Assembly (NCBI GenBank): GCA_964518905.1
Contig: CAZFJL010000003.1
Coordinates: 1 to 64,000 of the forward strand
Length of the DNA: 64,000 nt
Reading direction: 5' to 3'
Source: RDYZ01 sp964518905
GTDB lineage: Bacteria > Cyanobacteriota > Cyanobacteriia > Cyanobacteriales > Geitlerinemataceae
Position numbers and translations under genes: made by a program. Below the pieces are notes generated by a model. The model saw only the letters and a program-made list of their open reading frames with translations. It had not been told where the DNA came from and ran no database searches. Below, one piece after another: positions 51,735 to 61,072 of this stretch (its first letter is position 1; the number at the start of each line of letters is the position of its first letter).

Positions 51735-52520
51735 TTAACCCTCAGATTCGGTCTCTACCGCCTGGGGAGGAGTCGCCTCTTCTGCTTCAGACGTTGGCGT
51801 CACGGCAGCGTCTTCGGGATGGGCTTCTTTTGCTTCGGCGGCGGCTTTCTTCTCTGCAATTTCGGCCTGACGCTTATCGCGTTTTTTGCGTTCAGCAGCA
51901 ACCGCATCCGCCATCGCTTCCCGTGCCAGCTTCATTTTTTCAAGATTACTGCGATAGAGATCGACATCTTTTTGGAGCTTATCGCCGCCCAACGTCAACA
52001 ATTGACTGAGGGAATTGAGCAAGGCTTCGCGCTCTTCGCGTTGGTCAGCGAGGTCGGGTGCGATGTGATCGAGGATCGTACAGATGCCAATGCCGAATAG
52101 GCGGCTGTACTTCATGCGTTCCCGCTGAACCAAGGTCGCGAAGATGTCTTTGAGCGGATTCTGACCCTCGGCTTGGGCGATCGCGACCTTGAAATCCTCT
52201 GCGGACAGACCCTCTAGCGAGCCCATCAGGGACGTCGCGTCCGTACGATATTGCTCAACGCTGCGTCCGGTAGCCTGACAAATCGCCTGAAAAATCGCAT
52301 CTCGTTCGCTATCCGTCCGATAGCCCGACATAAAGCGATCAAAGACCGTCACGACTCCCAGAGCATAAATCGCATCGTAGTTAAAATCTGCATTCACAGA
52401 TAACAGATGCATTTCAACCAGCATTTCCTCGACAATGCGACGATAGATCGAGTCGATCGGTCGGGTATACAGCGAGTAGAACTCGCGCTTAGTATCGGAA
52501 ACAGTACGAACGCTATCCAC
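51735..52520 (-). CDS. thf1: Photosystem II biogenesis protein Psb29/Thf1
   Basis: A 261-residue protein with a GTG start (MDSVRTVSDTKREFYSLYTR). RPIDSIYRRIVEEMLVEMHL, YDAIYALGVVTVFDRFMSGY and SRLFGIGICTILDHIAPDLA are family signatures. The C-terminal third is a charged coiled coil (AADAVAAERKKRDKRQ-type) with an acidic end. Psb29/Thf1 helps photosystem II repair with the FtsH protease in cyanobacteria and thylakoid formation in plants. It resides in or near the thylakoid membrane. Confidence 0.95.
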   Translation of the reverse strand: MDSVRTVSDTKREFYSLYTRPIDSIYRRIVEEMLVEMHLLSVNADFNYDAIYALGVVTVFDRFMSGYRTDSERDAIFQAICQATGRSVEQYRTDATSLMGSLEGLSAEDFKVAIAQAEGQNPLKDIFATLVQRERMKYSRLFGIGICTILDHIAPDLADQREEREALLNSLSQLLTLGGDKLQKDVDLYRSNLEKMKLAREAMADAVAAERKKRDKRQAEIAEKKAAAEAKEAHPEDAAVTPTSEAEEATPPQAVETESEG

Positions 52521-52893
52521 AGAAAAATTTAAACCTTATATATGTTTCGTTTGGTTTGTACGTTCGCCGATAAGACGCGGGGGCTAGGCACCACGATCGC
52601 GAAACGCAGAATGACGGGGAGTATCGCCGCGTCTAGCAGACAATGAGCGTCGCGATCGCGACTTCATTCAAGCTGAAATGTATCTTAACTGAATTACCGA
52701 TCCCGAGTTCATCTTTTCGCGGCGGTCTGGTTTCGCGATCACCGCCCTAGGGATCGGCGATCGTATCACAGCCGAACGTTTCCCGGTTCACGCTACGTTG
52801 ACACGAGAAACCCCACCCTAGTCATCTTAGAGTGGGATTTCTCGCGTAATTCAGACCGACCGGCGACCCTGGCCTAGACGAAACTGAGCCGTG
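52521..52893. other. Intergenic region with a long hairpin
   Basis: This 373-base space holds the thf1 promoter and the end of the STAS transcript. CGAGAAA/TTTCTCG at 52804-52845 forms the base of a hairpin with an inner CCCAC/GTGGG stem; no T-run follows. Nothing else identified. Confidence 0.5.
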
Positions 52894-53262
52894 CTAGCTC
52901 GCAACGTTGCGTGGCACGCCTTCGAGTGCATCGTCTTCGGTTTCAAAAATCTCAAAGACAGAGTCCATCATCGTCACCTCAAATACGAGCTTGGCTTCAG
53001 GATGGACATTGCAAATGCGAAAGCTACCTTTGACTTTATTTGCATCCCTCATACCGGCAACCAGGGACGTTAACCCTGAACTGTCGATGAAGTTCACCTG
53101 ACCAAGGTTGACAACAACGTGACGACTGAGCTTCGAGATGCACTCTTGAAGTTTCAGCCGAAACTGCCATGCTGTCGTAATGTCTAGGCGGCCCGCAGGT
53201 GCAAGAACGATGACCGTCGCACCATCTGGAGTGGTATGTGTTTTTTGCTCGATGTGGATCAC
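52894..53262 (-). CDS. STAS-domain protein (anti-sigma-factor antagonist type)
   Basis: A 122-residue STAS domain with a GTG start. VVNLGQVNFIDSSGLTSLV at residues 50-68 carries Ser61/Ser62, the phosphorylation position in SpoIIAA-type antagonists. APAGRLDITTAWQFRLKL and MRDANKVKGSFRIC complete the fold. Such proteins bind anti-sigma kinases when unphosphorylated. No kinase or sigma gene is next to it. Small C-terminal extension (EDDALEGVPRNVAS). Cytoplasmic. Confidence 0.92.
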   Translation of the reverse strand: MIHIEQKTHTTPDGATVIVLAPAGRLDITTAWQFRLKLQECISKLSRHVVVNLGQVNFIDSSGLTSLVAGMRDANKVKGSFRICNVHPEAKLVFEVTMMDSVFEIFETEDDALEGVPRNVAS

Positions 53263-53489
53263 CGACCCTTCCTCGATTATGACGTAACGTTAGGCTCTGG
53301 CTCGCGGGCAACTCAAGGCGATTCGCTAAAGCGTCTTGAGTTTCGCTATGAATTTCGCTTGAAATTGCAGTTCACGATCATCAAGACGGCGATCGCACTT
53401 GAGAAGTGCGTTTAGCTGTCCGACCATACACAGTGCGCTGCGTTAAAGCCGGATAATCTGAACTGGAACACTCAATGCCTATCTTGACA

Positions 53490-53705
53490 TGCTCTCCGGA
53501 CTTTAAGCCCGAGGATTCTAAAGCTAGGCGAACAGACGAGGCTGCTGCTCTACTTTGTGGCTTAACGCTTCAACGGGCATGGCTAGCAAGCTAGTCTGAT
53601 GCGCCCTCCACGTTCGTTTTGAGTCTCCGAGTATCCCCCGGCGACTTCGTATACTCTAACCAAATAGGGGCAAGATGCGGACTAAAAGTCCGGGGCTTGA
53701 GACCC
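53490..53705 (-). mobile_element. Probable IS200/IS605-family relic
   Basis: The left edge has a CCGGACTTTAAGCCCGAGG hairpin-like sequence and the right edge GGACTAAAAGTCCGGGGCTT, similar to the subterminal hairpins of IS200/IS605 elements. On the minus strand a frame ending at about 53525 reads MPVEALSHKVEQQPRLFA, which resembles the C-terminal tail of cyanobacterial TnpB proteins as I recall them. Stops interrupt all longer frames. No tnpA or intact tnpB is present. The rest of 53263-53773 shows nothing else. Confidence 0.45.
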
Positions 53706-53773
53706 ACCCCAGAATGGTCAACTCCGTCCTGCTTTCCCTAGTGATTCAGATCAACATTAGATCCCAGTATAGC

Positions 53774-54814
53774 TTACCCCTCTACCTGATTTTCATGCCA
53801 ATTTGCCCAATCTTGCGGTTTCAGGAAGATCTCATAGAGCTCGGCCTCGCGGCTTCCGGGTTCTGGAGTGTAGCCATATTCCCAGCGTACTAGGGGAGGC
53901 AGGGACATCAAGATGGATTCGGTGCGACCGTTGGTTTGCAAGCCGAAGATTGTGCCACGATCGTAAACCAGATTAAATTCGACGTAGCGACCGCGACGGT
54001 AGAGCTGGAAGTTGCGCTCATGTTCGCCGTATGCGGTATCGCGGCGGCGGTTGATGATCGGTTCGTAGGCGGGAATGAAGGAATGACCGCAGGTATTTAC
54101 AAAATTAAATAGGTCATCCCACGATCGAGGGGTCACATCGCCGAGCTGGTTGCTGTAGTCTGCGGCTCCGCCATCAGCGTTCGGGCCTCGATACAGTTGG
54201 CCGCGTCCGTCCTGATAGTCGAAGAAGAGCCCGCCGACGCCGCGCGTTTCGTTGCGGTGCTTGAGGTAAAAGTATTCGTCGCACCAGCGCTTGAAGACGT
54301 TGTAATACTCGGAGTGGTAGCGATCGCAGGCTTGCTTAAAGGTGTTGTGAAAATGCGCGGCATCTTCACGAAATGGATAGTAGGGCGTCAGATCCGCGCC
54401 GCCACCAAACCACCACACGGGACCGGCTTCAAAGTAACGATAGTTGAGGTGGACGGTGGGAATGTAGGGGCTACGCGGATGCAGCACCATCGATGTACCC
54501 GTCGCGTAGAAGCCATGACCGGCGGCTTCCGGGCGCTGCTTGAGAATAGACGGAGGTAGAGTATCGCCGCAGACTTCAGAAAAGTTAACGCCGCCCTGCT
54601 CGAACACATCGCCATCGATCATGACCCGCGATCGACCGCCGCCACCTTCCGGGCGCTCCCACATATCCTGCTGAAAGTTCGCCTTCCCATCGATACGCTC
54701 AAGGTTTTCGCAAATACTGTCTTGCAGCGACTTCATGAAGGCGCTGACGCGCTCACGGGAATCTGAGGGCGGAGCAGCGGGCTGGGAGTTGATCTGGGTA
54801 GGGGTGACGGTCAT
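53774..54814 (-). CDS. hemF: Oxygen-dependent coproporphyrinogen III oxidase
   Basis: A 346-residue enzyme. The block WERPEGGGGRSRVMIDGDVF, GGVNFSEVCGDTLPPSI, SMVLHPRSPYIPTVHLNYRY and WWFGGGADLTPYYPF is the HemF signature; the catalytic His and Asp lie in the last. It decarboxylates coproporphyrinogen III to protoporphyrinogen IX with O2, feeding heme and chlorophyll. Cytoplasmic homodimer. The hemW-like gene at 36240-37577 is a separate radical SAM protein, not its anaerobic equivalent by necessity. Divergent from mrp. Confidence 0.98.
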   Translation of the reverse strand: MTVTPTQINSQPAAPPSDSRERVSAFMKSLQDSICENLERIDGKANFQQDMWERPEGGGGRSRVMIDGDVFEQGGVNFSEVCGDTLPPSILKQRPEAAGHGFYATGTSMVLHPRSPYIPTVHLNYRYFEAGPVWWFGGGADLTPYYPFREDAAHFHNTFKQACDRYHSEYYNVFKRWCDEYFYLKHRNETRGVGGLFFDYQDGRGQLYRGPNADGGAADYSNQLGDVTPRSWDDLFNFVNTCGHSFIPAYEPIINRRRDTAYGEHERNFQLYRRGRYVEFNLVYDRGTIFGLQTNGRTESILMSLPPLVRWEYGYTPEPGSREAELYEIFLKPQDWANWHENQVEG

Positions 54815-55369
54815 TCTCTTGTTTCTATCGTTATTTGTGTTTCGTTAAAATCGTGCCGCCGCAGAAGCCGTTCGGCGATCGCAGTCTCTTCGCATGGCGA
54901 GAGCATGACGGTTTTAACTCAATGAGATGACGCGCATTTGCAGTCAAATTCGCGGTCAACCTCTAATCGCACACGTGCAATTGGGTTTGAGGCTCTATTA
55001 CACAGGCAGGTATCCACAAAATTCTAAAGATAGATGCGAGTTTGGTCGCGCGTGACTTAACAAATGTAGATTGTTTATTACAAAATGAGATAGATGCGGA
55101 ATGTCGGTCAACACGTCGGTCAACCTTGGCTGGAAACCGGCAAGAAGCTGGGCTGTATTGATTCGTCATTCAGTCTCAGACCATTTTGTAGAAGCTGAGA
55201 TGCTGAAAGGTGAAGAGGTTCCACTTGATCTGGTCTGCTTGATCGAGTCTGCTTGATCTAAAATTCAATGCTCTCGATCAATACGCCTGCTAGCTGCAAA
55301 CCAACTGCGAATTAACCGCGTATTGACGGTAAATTCGCACGATTACCTAATTATTTAGAGGATTTTTTT
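54815..55369. other. Intergenic region, divergent hemF/mrp promoters
   Basis: This 555-base, AT-rich space separates divergent hemF and mrp. It contains the tandem repeat at 55233-55260. Given its size, a small RNA is possible, but I see no terminator-like structure to support one. Confidence 0.4.
55233..55260 (+). repeat. 14-bp tandem repeat upstream of mrp
   Basis: GTCTGCTTGATCGA (55233-55246) is followed directly by GTCTGCTTGATCTA (55247-55260), about 110 bases before the mrp start. Confidence 0.85.
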
Positions 55370-56458
55370 GTGGAAACGTCCGTGCCACTTAGCGTCGAAT
55401 CCGTACTCGATGTACTCAAGCCCGTCGAAGATCCTGAGCTGCATAAAAGTCTCGTCGCGCTCAATATGATTCGGAATGTGGCGATCGAAGCGGGGAACGT
55501 CTCGTTTACGCTGGTTCTGACGACGCCCGCCTGCCCGCTCAAGGGGCTGATTGTGGATGACTGCAAGCGTGCGGTCAATACCTTAGAGGGTGTGACGGAT
55601 GTGCAGGTTGAGGTCACGGCAGAAACGCCAACCCAGAAAGCGATCCCCGATCGTCAAGGGATCGACGGGGTGAAAAATATTGTGGCCATTTCCAGCGGTA
55701 AGGGCGGCGTGGGCAAGAGCAGCGTGGCGGTGAATGTCGCGGTGGCTCTGGCGCAAACGGGCGCAAAAGTCGGTCTGCTGGATGCGGATATTTATGGGCC
55801 GAATGGGCCGAATATGCTGGGTCTAGGCGATGCGAAGGTGATGGTTCAGGCGGGTGCCGACGGCAAGGAAGTGCTCGAACCGGCGTTTAATCATGGCGTC
55901 AAGCTGGTTTCGATGGCGTTCTTGATCGATCGCGATCAGCCCGTGATCTGGCGCGGCCCGATGCTCAACGGCGTCATCCGTCAGTTTCTCTATCAGGTGA
56001 GCTGGGGCGATTTGGACTATCTGATCGTCGATATGCCGCCGGGAACCGGGGATGCCCAGCTCACGCTGGCGCAGGCCGTGCCGATGGCGGGCGTGGCGAT
56101 CGTCACGACGCCGCAGGAGGTTGCTCTGCTCGACTCGCGCAAGGGCTTGAAAATGTTCGAGCAGTTGGGCGTCCCGGTACTGGGAATTATCGAGAATATG
56201 AGCTATTTCATTCCCCCGGATCTGCCCGATCGCCAATACGACATTTTCGGCTCCGGTGGCGGCGAACGCACGGCGAATGAACTGGGTGTGGATTTACTCG
56301 GCTGCGTCCCGCTCGAAATTCCTCTACGTGAAGGGGGCGATAGTGGCGTACCGATCGTGGTTTCGCAGCCAGAGTCCGCGTCAGCTCAAGCCCTGAAAAA
56401 TATCGCTGGTCAGATTGCGGCCAAGATCTCCGTCGCGGCACTGCGCGATCGTCTCTAG
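55370..56458 (+). CDS. mrp: Mrp/ApbC iron-sulfur cluster carrier ATPase
   Basis: A 362-residue protein with a GTG start. Residues 1-85 are a MIP18/DUF59 domain (LDVLKPVEDPELHKSLVALN). The ParA/MinD-type ATPase follows: deviant Walker A SGKGGVGKSSVAVNVAVALA (near 108-127), DADIYGPNGPNMLG, VDMPPGTGDAQLTL. A C-terminal FGSGGGERTANELGVDLLGC block is typical. Mrp proteins bind and transfer 4Fe-4S clusters to target proteins. The rodA gene follows 75 bases downstream. Confidence 0.95.
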   Translation: METSVPLSVESVLDVLKPVEDPELHKSLVALNMIRNVAIEAGNVSFTLVLTTPACPLKGLIVDDCKRAVNTLEGVTDVQVEVTAETPTQKAIPDRQGIDGVKNIVAISSGKGGVGKSSVAVNVAVALAQTGAKVGLLDADIYGPNGPNMLGLGDAKVMVQAGADGKEVLEPAFNHGVKLVSMAFLIDRDQPVIWRGPMLNGVIRQFLYQVSWGDLDYLIVDMPPGTGDAQLTLAQAVPMAGVAIVTTPQEVALLDSRKGLKMFEQLGVPVLGIIENMSYFIPPDLPDRQYDIFGSGGGERTANELGVDLLGCVPLEIPLREGGDSGVPIVVSQPESASAQALKNIAGQIAAKISVAALRDRL

Positions 56459-56533
56459 CGATCGTCTCTAGCGATCCCCCTCTGCGATCTCTCCCGACTC
56501 ATTTTGTCTCGACCGCTTTCTTCGGTTCCTTGC

Positions 56534-57799
56534 ATGACCAACCGACTGTCTAATTCGCGCCTTTCCTCGGCGGCATCGCGATCGTGGTTTGCACCCTGGT
56601 CTGATATCGATGTCCCCCTCTTTGTGTTCGCGATCGTCCTGACCATCATCTCGGGGATCGCCATTCGCAGCACCCAAAATGCCCAGCCCTACACGGACTG
56701 GTGGCAACATTGGGTGATGGGGAGCGTCGGGCTAGTCTGTGCGCTCGCGATTGCACGTTCGCGCTATGAAGCGCTGATACAGTGGCGCTGGGTGGTCTAT
56801 GGGCTGACGAATCTCTCGCTATTGGCGGTTAAGTTTGTCGGGACCTCGGGGCTCGGGGCGCAGCGGTGGATTTCGATCGGTGGGTTTCACATCCAGCCCT
56901 CGGAGTTTGCCAAGGTGGGAGCCATTATCACCTTGGCCGCGATTTTGGAGGGACGCAATGCCTCAACCATGCCGGAAGTGGTGAAAGCCCTCGCCATTAT
57001 TGGCTTGCCGTGGGGCTTGGTGTTTCTTCAGCCGGATTTGGGGACGTCGTTGGTTTTTGGCGCGATCGCCGTCACGATGCTCTATTGGGCAAATGTCAAT
57101 CCGGGCTGGCTGATTTTGCTGGTGTCGCCCTTAGTCTCGGCGATCCTATTTAGCATCGTGTTACCCCTCTGGTTTGTCTGGCTCCTGGCAATGACCGTTG
57201 TGGCCTGGTTATCGCTCCCCAACCGCTGGTTAGGGTCGATTGTGGCTTTAGCCGTTAACTTGGTCTCAGGTAAGCTCGGTCTAATTTTTTGGGATTTGCT
57301 CAAGGATTATCAAAAGGATCGACTGATTCTTTTTCTTGATCCGAGCAAAGATCCGCTCGGTGGCGGCTATCACCTGATCCAGTCGCGCATTGCGATCGGG
57401 GCGGGCGAGATGTGGGGGCGCGGCCTAGAGCAGGGGACTCAAACCCAAGGCGGTTTTATTCCTGAGCAGCATACCGACTTTATTTTTTCGGCGATCGGCG
57501 AAGAGTTTGGTTTTATTGGCTGCGCGGTAATTTTGCTGCTGTTTTGGGGGGTCTGCCTACGCTTAACGGTCGTGGCTCAAAATGCGAAGGATAATTTTGG
57601 CTCGCTGATCGCGATCGGCGTGATGGCGATGATTTTCTTTCAGGTCATGGTTAATATTTGCATGACGATCGGTCTGGCTCCTGTGACCGGGATTCCCTTG
57701 CCGTGGATGAGTTACGGGCGATCGGCGATGCTGGCCAATTTCATCGCGATCGGACTCGTCGGCTCGATCGCCAACCACCGACAGCGATTAAAGTTTTAG
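56534..57799 (+). CDS. rodA: Rod-shape peptidoglycan polymerase RodA
   Basis: About 421 residues from ATG 56534 (MTNRLSNSRL). A SEDS-family protein with around ten membrane helices. QRWISIGGFHIQPSEFAKVG (helix-4 region with the essential acidic loop), FLQPDLGTSLVFGAI, and SAIGEEFGFIGC followed by TGIPLPWMSYGRSAM are SEDS hallmarks. It polymerises glycan strands with a partner class B PBP during side-wall growth. Its end overlaps by four bases the convergent hypothetical gene. Confidence 0.95.
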   Translation: MTNRLSNSRLSSAASRSWFAPWSDIDVPLFVFAIVLTIISGIAIRSTQNAQPYTDWWQHWVMGSVGLVCALAIARSRYEALIQWRWVVYGLTNLSLLAVKFVGTSGLGAQRWISIGGFHIQPSEFAKVGAIITLAAILEGRNASTMPEVVKALAIIGLPWGLVFLQPDLGTSLVFGAIAVTMLYWANVNPGWLILLVSPLVSAILFSIVLPLWFVWLLAMTVVAWLSLPNRWLGSIVALAVNLVSGKLGLIFWDLLKDYQKDRLILFLDPSKDPLGGGYHLIQSRIAIGAGEMWGRGLEQGTQTQGGFIPEQHTDFIFSAIGEEFGFIGCAVILLLFWGVCLRLTVVAQNAKDNFGSLIAIGVMAMIFFQVMVNICMTIGLAPVTGIPLPWMSYGRSAMLANFIAIGLVGSIANHRQRLKF

Positions 57800-58299
57800 G
57801 AACGCGCCTCCCAATCCGAATTTATCGACTCTTCGAGCTTGAACAACTCGGGCTGAACCTCAAAACAATAAATCGGATTTCCCCCAGTGCTGACCTCGAC
57901 CTCAGCGTCAAACACCTGAGCTTGCAGCTTTAGATAATCCTTCGCAGAATCTCCGGGCAGGTCTGCCTCCATCGCAAACTGCAACAGTGAAACCCGCCCA
58001 TCGTTTTGTTTGAGCAGTCGAAATAAAGTTGCCTGTAGCTTTTGTCGCTGGGCTTGACTGAGAGCGATCGAGTCCCGCTTGTTCTGTCGTACCAAACTCC
58101 ACATCAGCCAGCCCGCGATCCCCGTCGGCGGTAGCCCGATCGCCATAATCACGATCGAGAGCTGCCGAACGGTTTCGCTACCATCGAGCAAGCCATATCC
58201 GGCCAACAGCACGATCGGCGCACCCACGGAGAACAAAACGCCCGCACCAATCTTCTTGAAAAATTTCAGCGTACCGGCAAGGGGATCGGCGGAGTTCAT
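57796..58299 (-). CDS. Two-span membrane protein with C-terminal regulatory-like domain, hypothetical
   Basis: About 167 residues from ATG 58299 (MNSADPLAGTLKFFKKIGAG); a start at 58374 would add 25 doubtful residues. Two membrane segments (residues 16-38 and 48-70, VLFSVGAPIVLLAGYGLL and LSIVIMAIGLPPTGIAGWLM) precede a soluble domain that could be a winged-helix-like fold (LQATLFRLLKQNDGRVSLLQ, DSAKDYLKLQAQVFDAEVEV). I do not recognise a named family. Likely a cyanobacterial conserved protein; role unknown. Confidence 0.6.
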   Translation of the reverse strand: MNSADPLAGTLKFFKKIGAGVLFSVGAPIVLLAGYGLLDGSETVRQLSIVIMAIGLPPTGIAGWLMWSLVRQNKRDSIALSQAQRQKLQATLFRLLKQNDGRVSLLQFAMEADLPGDSAKDYLKLQAQVFDAEVEVSTGGNPIYCFEVQPELFKLEESINSDWEARS

Positions 58300-58442
58300 A
58301 GGTCCGGGGCTCGGTCGGCAAGGGTAAAGATCACCTCTAATTCTAAAGTGACGATCGCCCTGGGAGCCTGCCAAAGTCTTGGGGGATATCCGTCAGGCTG
58401 AACCCGGCGATCGCGGCTCAATCAATCAGCGAGAACTGAGGC

Positions 58443-59582
58443 TTAATCTCGAATTTGCACCGGCATGACCAGGTGGGTCATTTTCGTGCCGCCTAGGGGA
58501 GTGATGATGACCGGCGAGGTGGGTGTATTGAGCTGCAATTGCACCTCGGTTGATTGCAGATTCCGCAACGATTCCATCACGTAGCGGACGTTAAAGGCGA
58601 TCGTCAGGCCGCCGCCCACCAGTTGGACGTGTAACGATTCCTTACCGCTACCGACATCGGCCGCATCAACGCTCAAGGCGAGGGTTTGGCTTTTGTCGTC
58701 GAGCGTGAATTTAACGATGTTGTTTTTGCGATCGGCGATCACGGCGATCCGCTCCAGCGTGCTGAGAAGCTGACGACGATCGACGCTCACCTGGGTCGCG
58801 AACTGCTGCGGAATGAGCTGGCGATAGGCGGGATAGGTTCCATCCAGCTTGCGGCTTGTGACACGCTGATCGTCGAGTTCAAACACCACCTGGCTATCAT
58901 CAAAATGTAGATTGACCGCTTCGTCGCCATTGTGCTTGGCGATCGCCCGTTCCAGCTCTCGCAGCGCATTCGCCGGGATCGTCACCGCTACACCTTTCAG
59001 CGATTCATCCGCCGCCGCGTCATCGTCGATCGTCTCCACAACGGCGAGACGGTGGCCATCGGTGGCCGCAAACTCCAGCCCGTGATCACCCATCGAGAGG
59101 TGGACGCCGGTCAAGACCTGCTTGGTTTCGTCGCCGCTGGTCGAAAACAGGGTTCCGCGTAGTCCTTCGATTAGGGTCTCAACGCCGATCGTGATGGTCT
59201 TACCATCGTCGATCGACGGCAGCTCGGGGAATTCTTCTGAACTCATCCCGCGTAGCTCGTAGTTGCCCGTCAGACAGGTCAGCGTCGTTAACGTGGCTTC
59301 TGGCTTGTTCTCTAGCGAGATCGGCCCATCGGGAAGACGCGACACAATATCGTTCAGCAGCTTGGCGGGGATCGCGATCTCGCCACCTTCGTCTACGGTC
59401 GCGGCAAAACTCGTCCGAATCCCTAAGCTAAGGTCAAAGGCGGTGAGCTGGATGCGCTGGTTGTCGGCATCGGCGAACAGGCGAATGTTGGCGAGAACTG
59501 GGTGTGTCGGGCGGGAGGGGACGGCGTGAATGGCCAGCGATAGGTTGTTGTTGAGCGTCGAGCGATCGCAGGTCAGCTTCAT
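58443..59582 (-). CDS. dnaN: DNA polymerase III beta sliding clamp
   Basis: A 379-residue clamp of three similar domains. Starts MKLTCDRSTLNNNLSLAIHA. VLANIRLFADADNQRIQLTA, the VHLSMGDHGLEFAATDGHRL motif in the middle domain and the C-terminal IITPLGGTKMTHLVMPVQI are family features. The ring encircles DNA and tethers the replicative polymerase. In some cyanobacteria the origin lies beside dnaN, but the upstream space here shows no clear DnaA boxes. Confidence 0.98.
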   Translation of the reverse strand: MKLTCDRSTLNNNLSLAIHAVPSRPTHPVLANIRLFADADNQRIQLTAFDLSLGIRTSFAATVDEGGEIAIPAKLLNDIVSRLPDGPISLENKPEATLTTLTCLTGNYELRGMSSEEFPELPSIDDGKTITIGVETLIEGLRGTLFSTSGDETKQVLTGVHLSMGDHGLEFAATDGHRLAVVETIDDDAAADESLKGVAVTIPANALRELERAIAKHNGDEAVNLHFDDSQVVFELDDQRVTSRKLDGTYPAYRQLIPQQFATQVSVDRRQLLSTLERIAVIADRKNNIVKFTLDDKSQTLALSVDAADVGSGKESLHVQLVGGGLTIAFNVRYVMESLRNLQSTEVQLQLNTPTSPVIITPLGGTKMTHLVMPVQIRD

Positions 59583-60144
59583 ATCAGTTGGGCGGGCGGT
59601 TATTGTGAAAAGGCGGAGGGCAAAAAATCAGCTCGATCGTTGACCGTCGATGTTGACTTTTTTGATCGATTTAAGCGTGTAACGTCGAGACTTAACGCAG
59701 ATCGAAATTTGCGATCGTTAAGGTCAATAAGCCCCGATCAAGGCGGATCTCAATCGAGGGTAGGCGTTGTCAAGCGTGAGGATCTGGCGTGCTACGTATT
59801 TCGATTCTGTTCGGTGACAGGCGATCTACATGAATGCTTTTCTCGTACTGAGCATCAGCGCACAGGGCTTGATTGATTGCACGGCTTATAGAGCATAATC
59901 GGGTGGTTGTCTCTCGTCAATGTTGCAAAATGTGTTGAAATTCACGCTACATATAGCGTTGCACCTGCTATTTTGCCTTTTTAGAACGCTAGTCTAAAAT
60001 TTGACGGAAACTCCTAGCTTTTGCCCGATTCATGATCAAAATCTAGGGTAGACATGATGTCACGATCATCAACAGTGAATCGGAAATTCCCTTCGAGATC
60101 GGTCAATAGCCCCGAAATAACACTTTAAAGGTTCCCAATATTCA
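59583..60144. other. Long intergenic region upstream of dnaN
   Basis: This 562-base, AT-rich space lies between divergent dnaN and the PhzF-like gene, with a low density of CGATCG compared with surrounding DNA in its right half. I looked for TTATCCACA-type DnaA boxes and found none. No ORF or RNA is supported. Confidence 0.4.
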
Positions 60145-60948
60145 ATGACGATTTCGATCTATCAAGTCGATGCGTTCAGCGATCGACCCTTTAGCGGCAA
60201 TCCTGCTGCTGTATGTCTGCTTAATCATGAGCGGGATGATGCCTGGATGCAGGCCATGGCCGCTGAGATGAATTTATCAGAGACGGCGTTTCCGAAGCGT
60301 TTGGATGATCATCGGGTCTCTCTGCGCTGGTTTACGCCAACCCTAGAGGTTGATTTGTGTGGTCACGCTACCCTGGCCTCGGCTCATGTTTTATGGGAGA
60401 GTGGCGCGTTCGATCTCGCGGCCACGATCGAATTTGAGACCCTCAGCGGTTCCCTGTTTGCACGACGTCTTAATGACTGGATCGAACTCGACTTTCCCGC
60501 CCAACCGGTGCGATCGCTCAACCCCGTGCCGTCAATTTTGTTGGATGGTTTAGGGCTATCCGAAGCCGAATTCGTCGGTACGGATGGCGTGGATTATGTT
60601 GTCGAGTTGGATAGAGCGGAGACGGTACGTCAGCTCATGCCAAATCATGCACTTTTAGAACGTTTGCCTGTTCGCGGCATCACGGTGACCGCCCGATCGA
60701 ATGATGATGATCGCTATGACTTCATTTCACGCTTTTTCGCACCGGCGGCGGGCATCCCCGAAGACCCCGTTACGGGTTCGGCTCACTGTAGTCTCGCGGT
60801 CTATTGGGCGTCGCGTTTGCATAAAACGGACTTTTTTGCCTACCAAGCATCCGCCCGAGGTGGCGAGTTGAAAGTGTCGTTGGTCGGCGATCGGGTGAAA
60901 CTATGCGGTAAAGCCGTGACGGTTTTTTCGGGTGATGTTCGCGCGTAA
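60145..60948 (+). CDS. PhzF-family isomerase
   Basis: A 267-residue protein with the diaminopimelate-epimerase-like fold. Landmarks are IYQVDAFSDRPFSGNPAAVC, MAAEMNLSETAF with the presumed catalytic Glu, VDLCGHATLASAHVL, and FAPAAGIPEDPVTGSAHCSL. PhzF enzymes isomerise small acidic substrates, but the bacterial homologues outside phenazine clusters have no set role. Cytoplasmic. A hairpin separates it from the convergent protease gene. Confidence 0.93.
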   Translation: MTISIYQVDAFSDRPFSGNPAAVCLLNHERDDAWMQAMAAEMNLSETAFPKRLDDHRVSLRWFTPTLEVDLCGHATLASAHVLWESGAFDLAATIEFETLSGSLFARRLNDWIELDFPAQPVRSLNPVPSILLDGLGLSEAEFVGTDGVDYVVELDRAETVRQLMPNHALLERLPVRGITVTARSNDDDRYDFISRFFAPAAGIPEDPVTGSAHCSLAVYWASRLHKTDFFAYQASARGGELKVSLVGDRVKLCGKAVTVFSGDVRA

Positions 60949-60986
60949 GCGGATCGCCAAGCCAAGGTTAGGACGGTTGAAATGTT

Positions 60987-61033
60987 GTAGCGCAGGCGTC
61001 CCATCTGTTCCGGCGAGTGAAAGCCTGCGCTAC
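60987..61033. repeat. GTAGCGCAGGC hairpin between convergent genes
   Basis: GTAGCGCAGGC (60987-60997) and its complement (61023-61033) form an 11-bp stem in the space between the PhzF-like and Deg protease stops. The same GTAGCGCAGGC string occurs near 29526. Could serve as a two-way terminator. Confidence 0.7.
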
Positions 61034-61072
61034 GTTTGTTTTAAGCTTGGTTCGTTTTGCGATTGTCGATCG

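Noticed and set aside
59583..60144. Possible replication origin beside dnaN
   Set aside because: In some cyanobacteria the origin lies next to dnaN and this space is long and AT-rich, but I found no TTATCCACA or TTTTCCACA boxes on either strand, so I do not call it.
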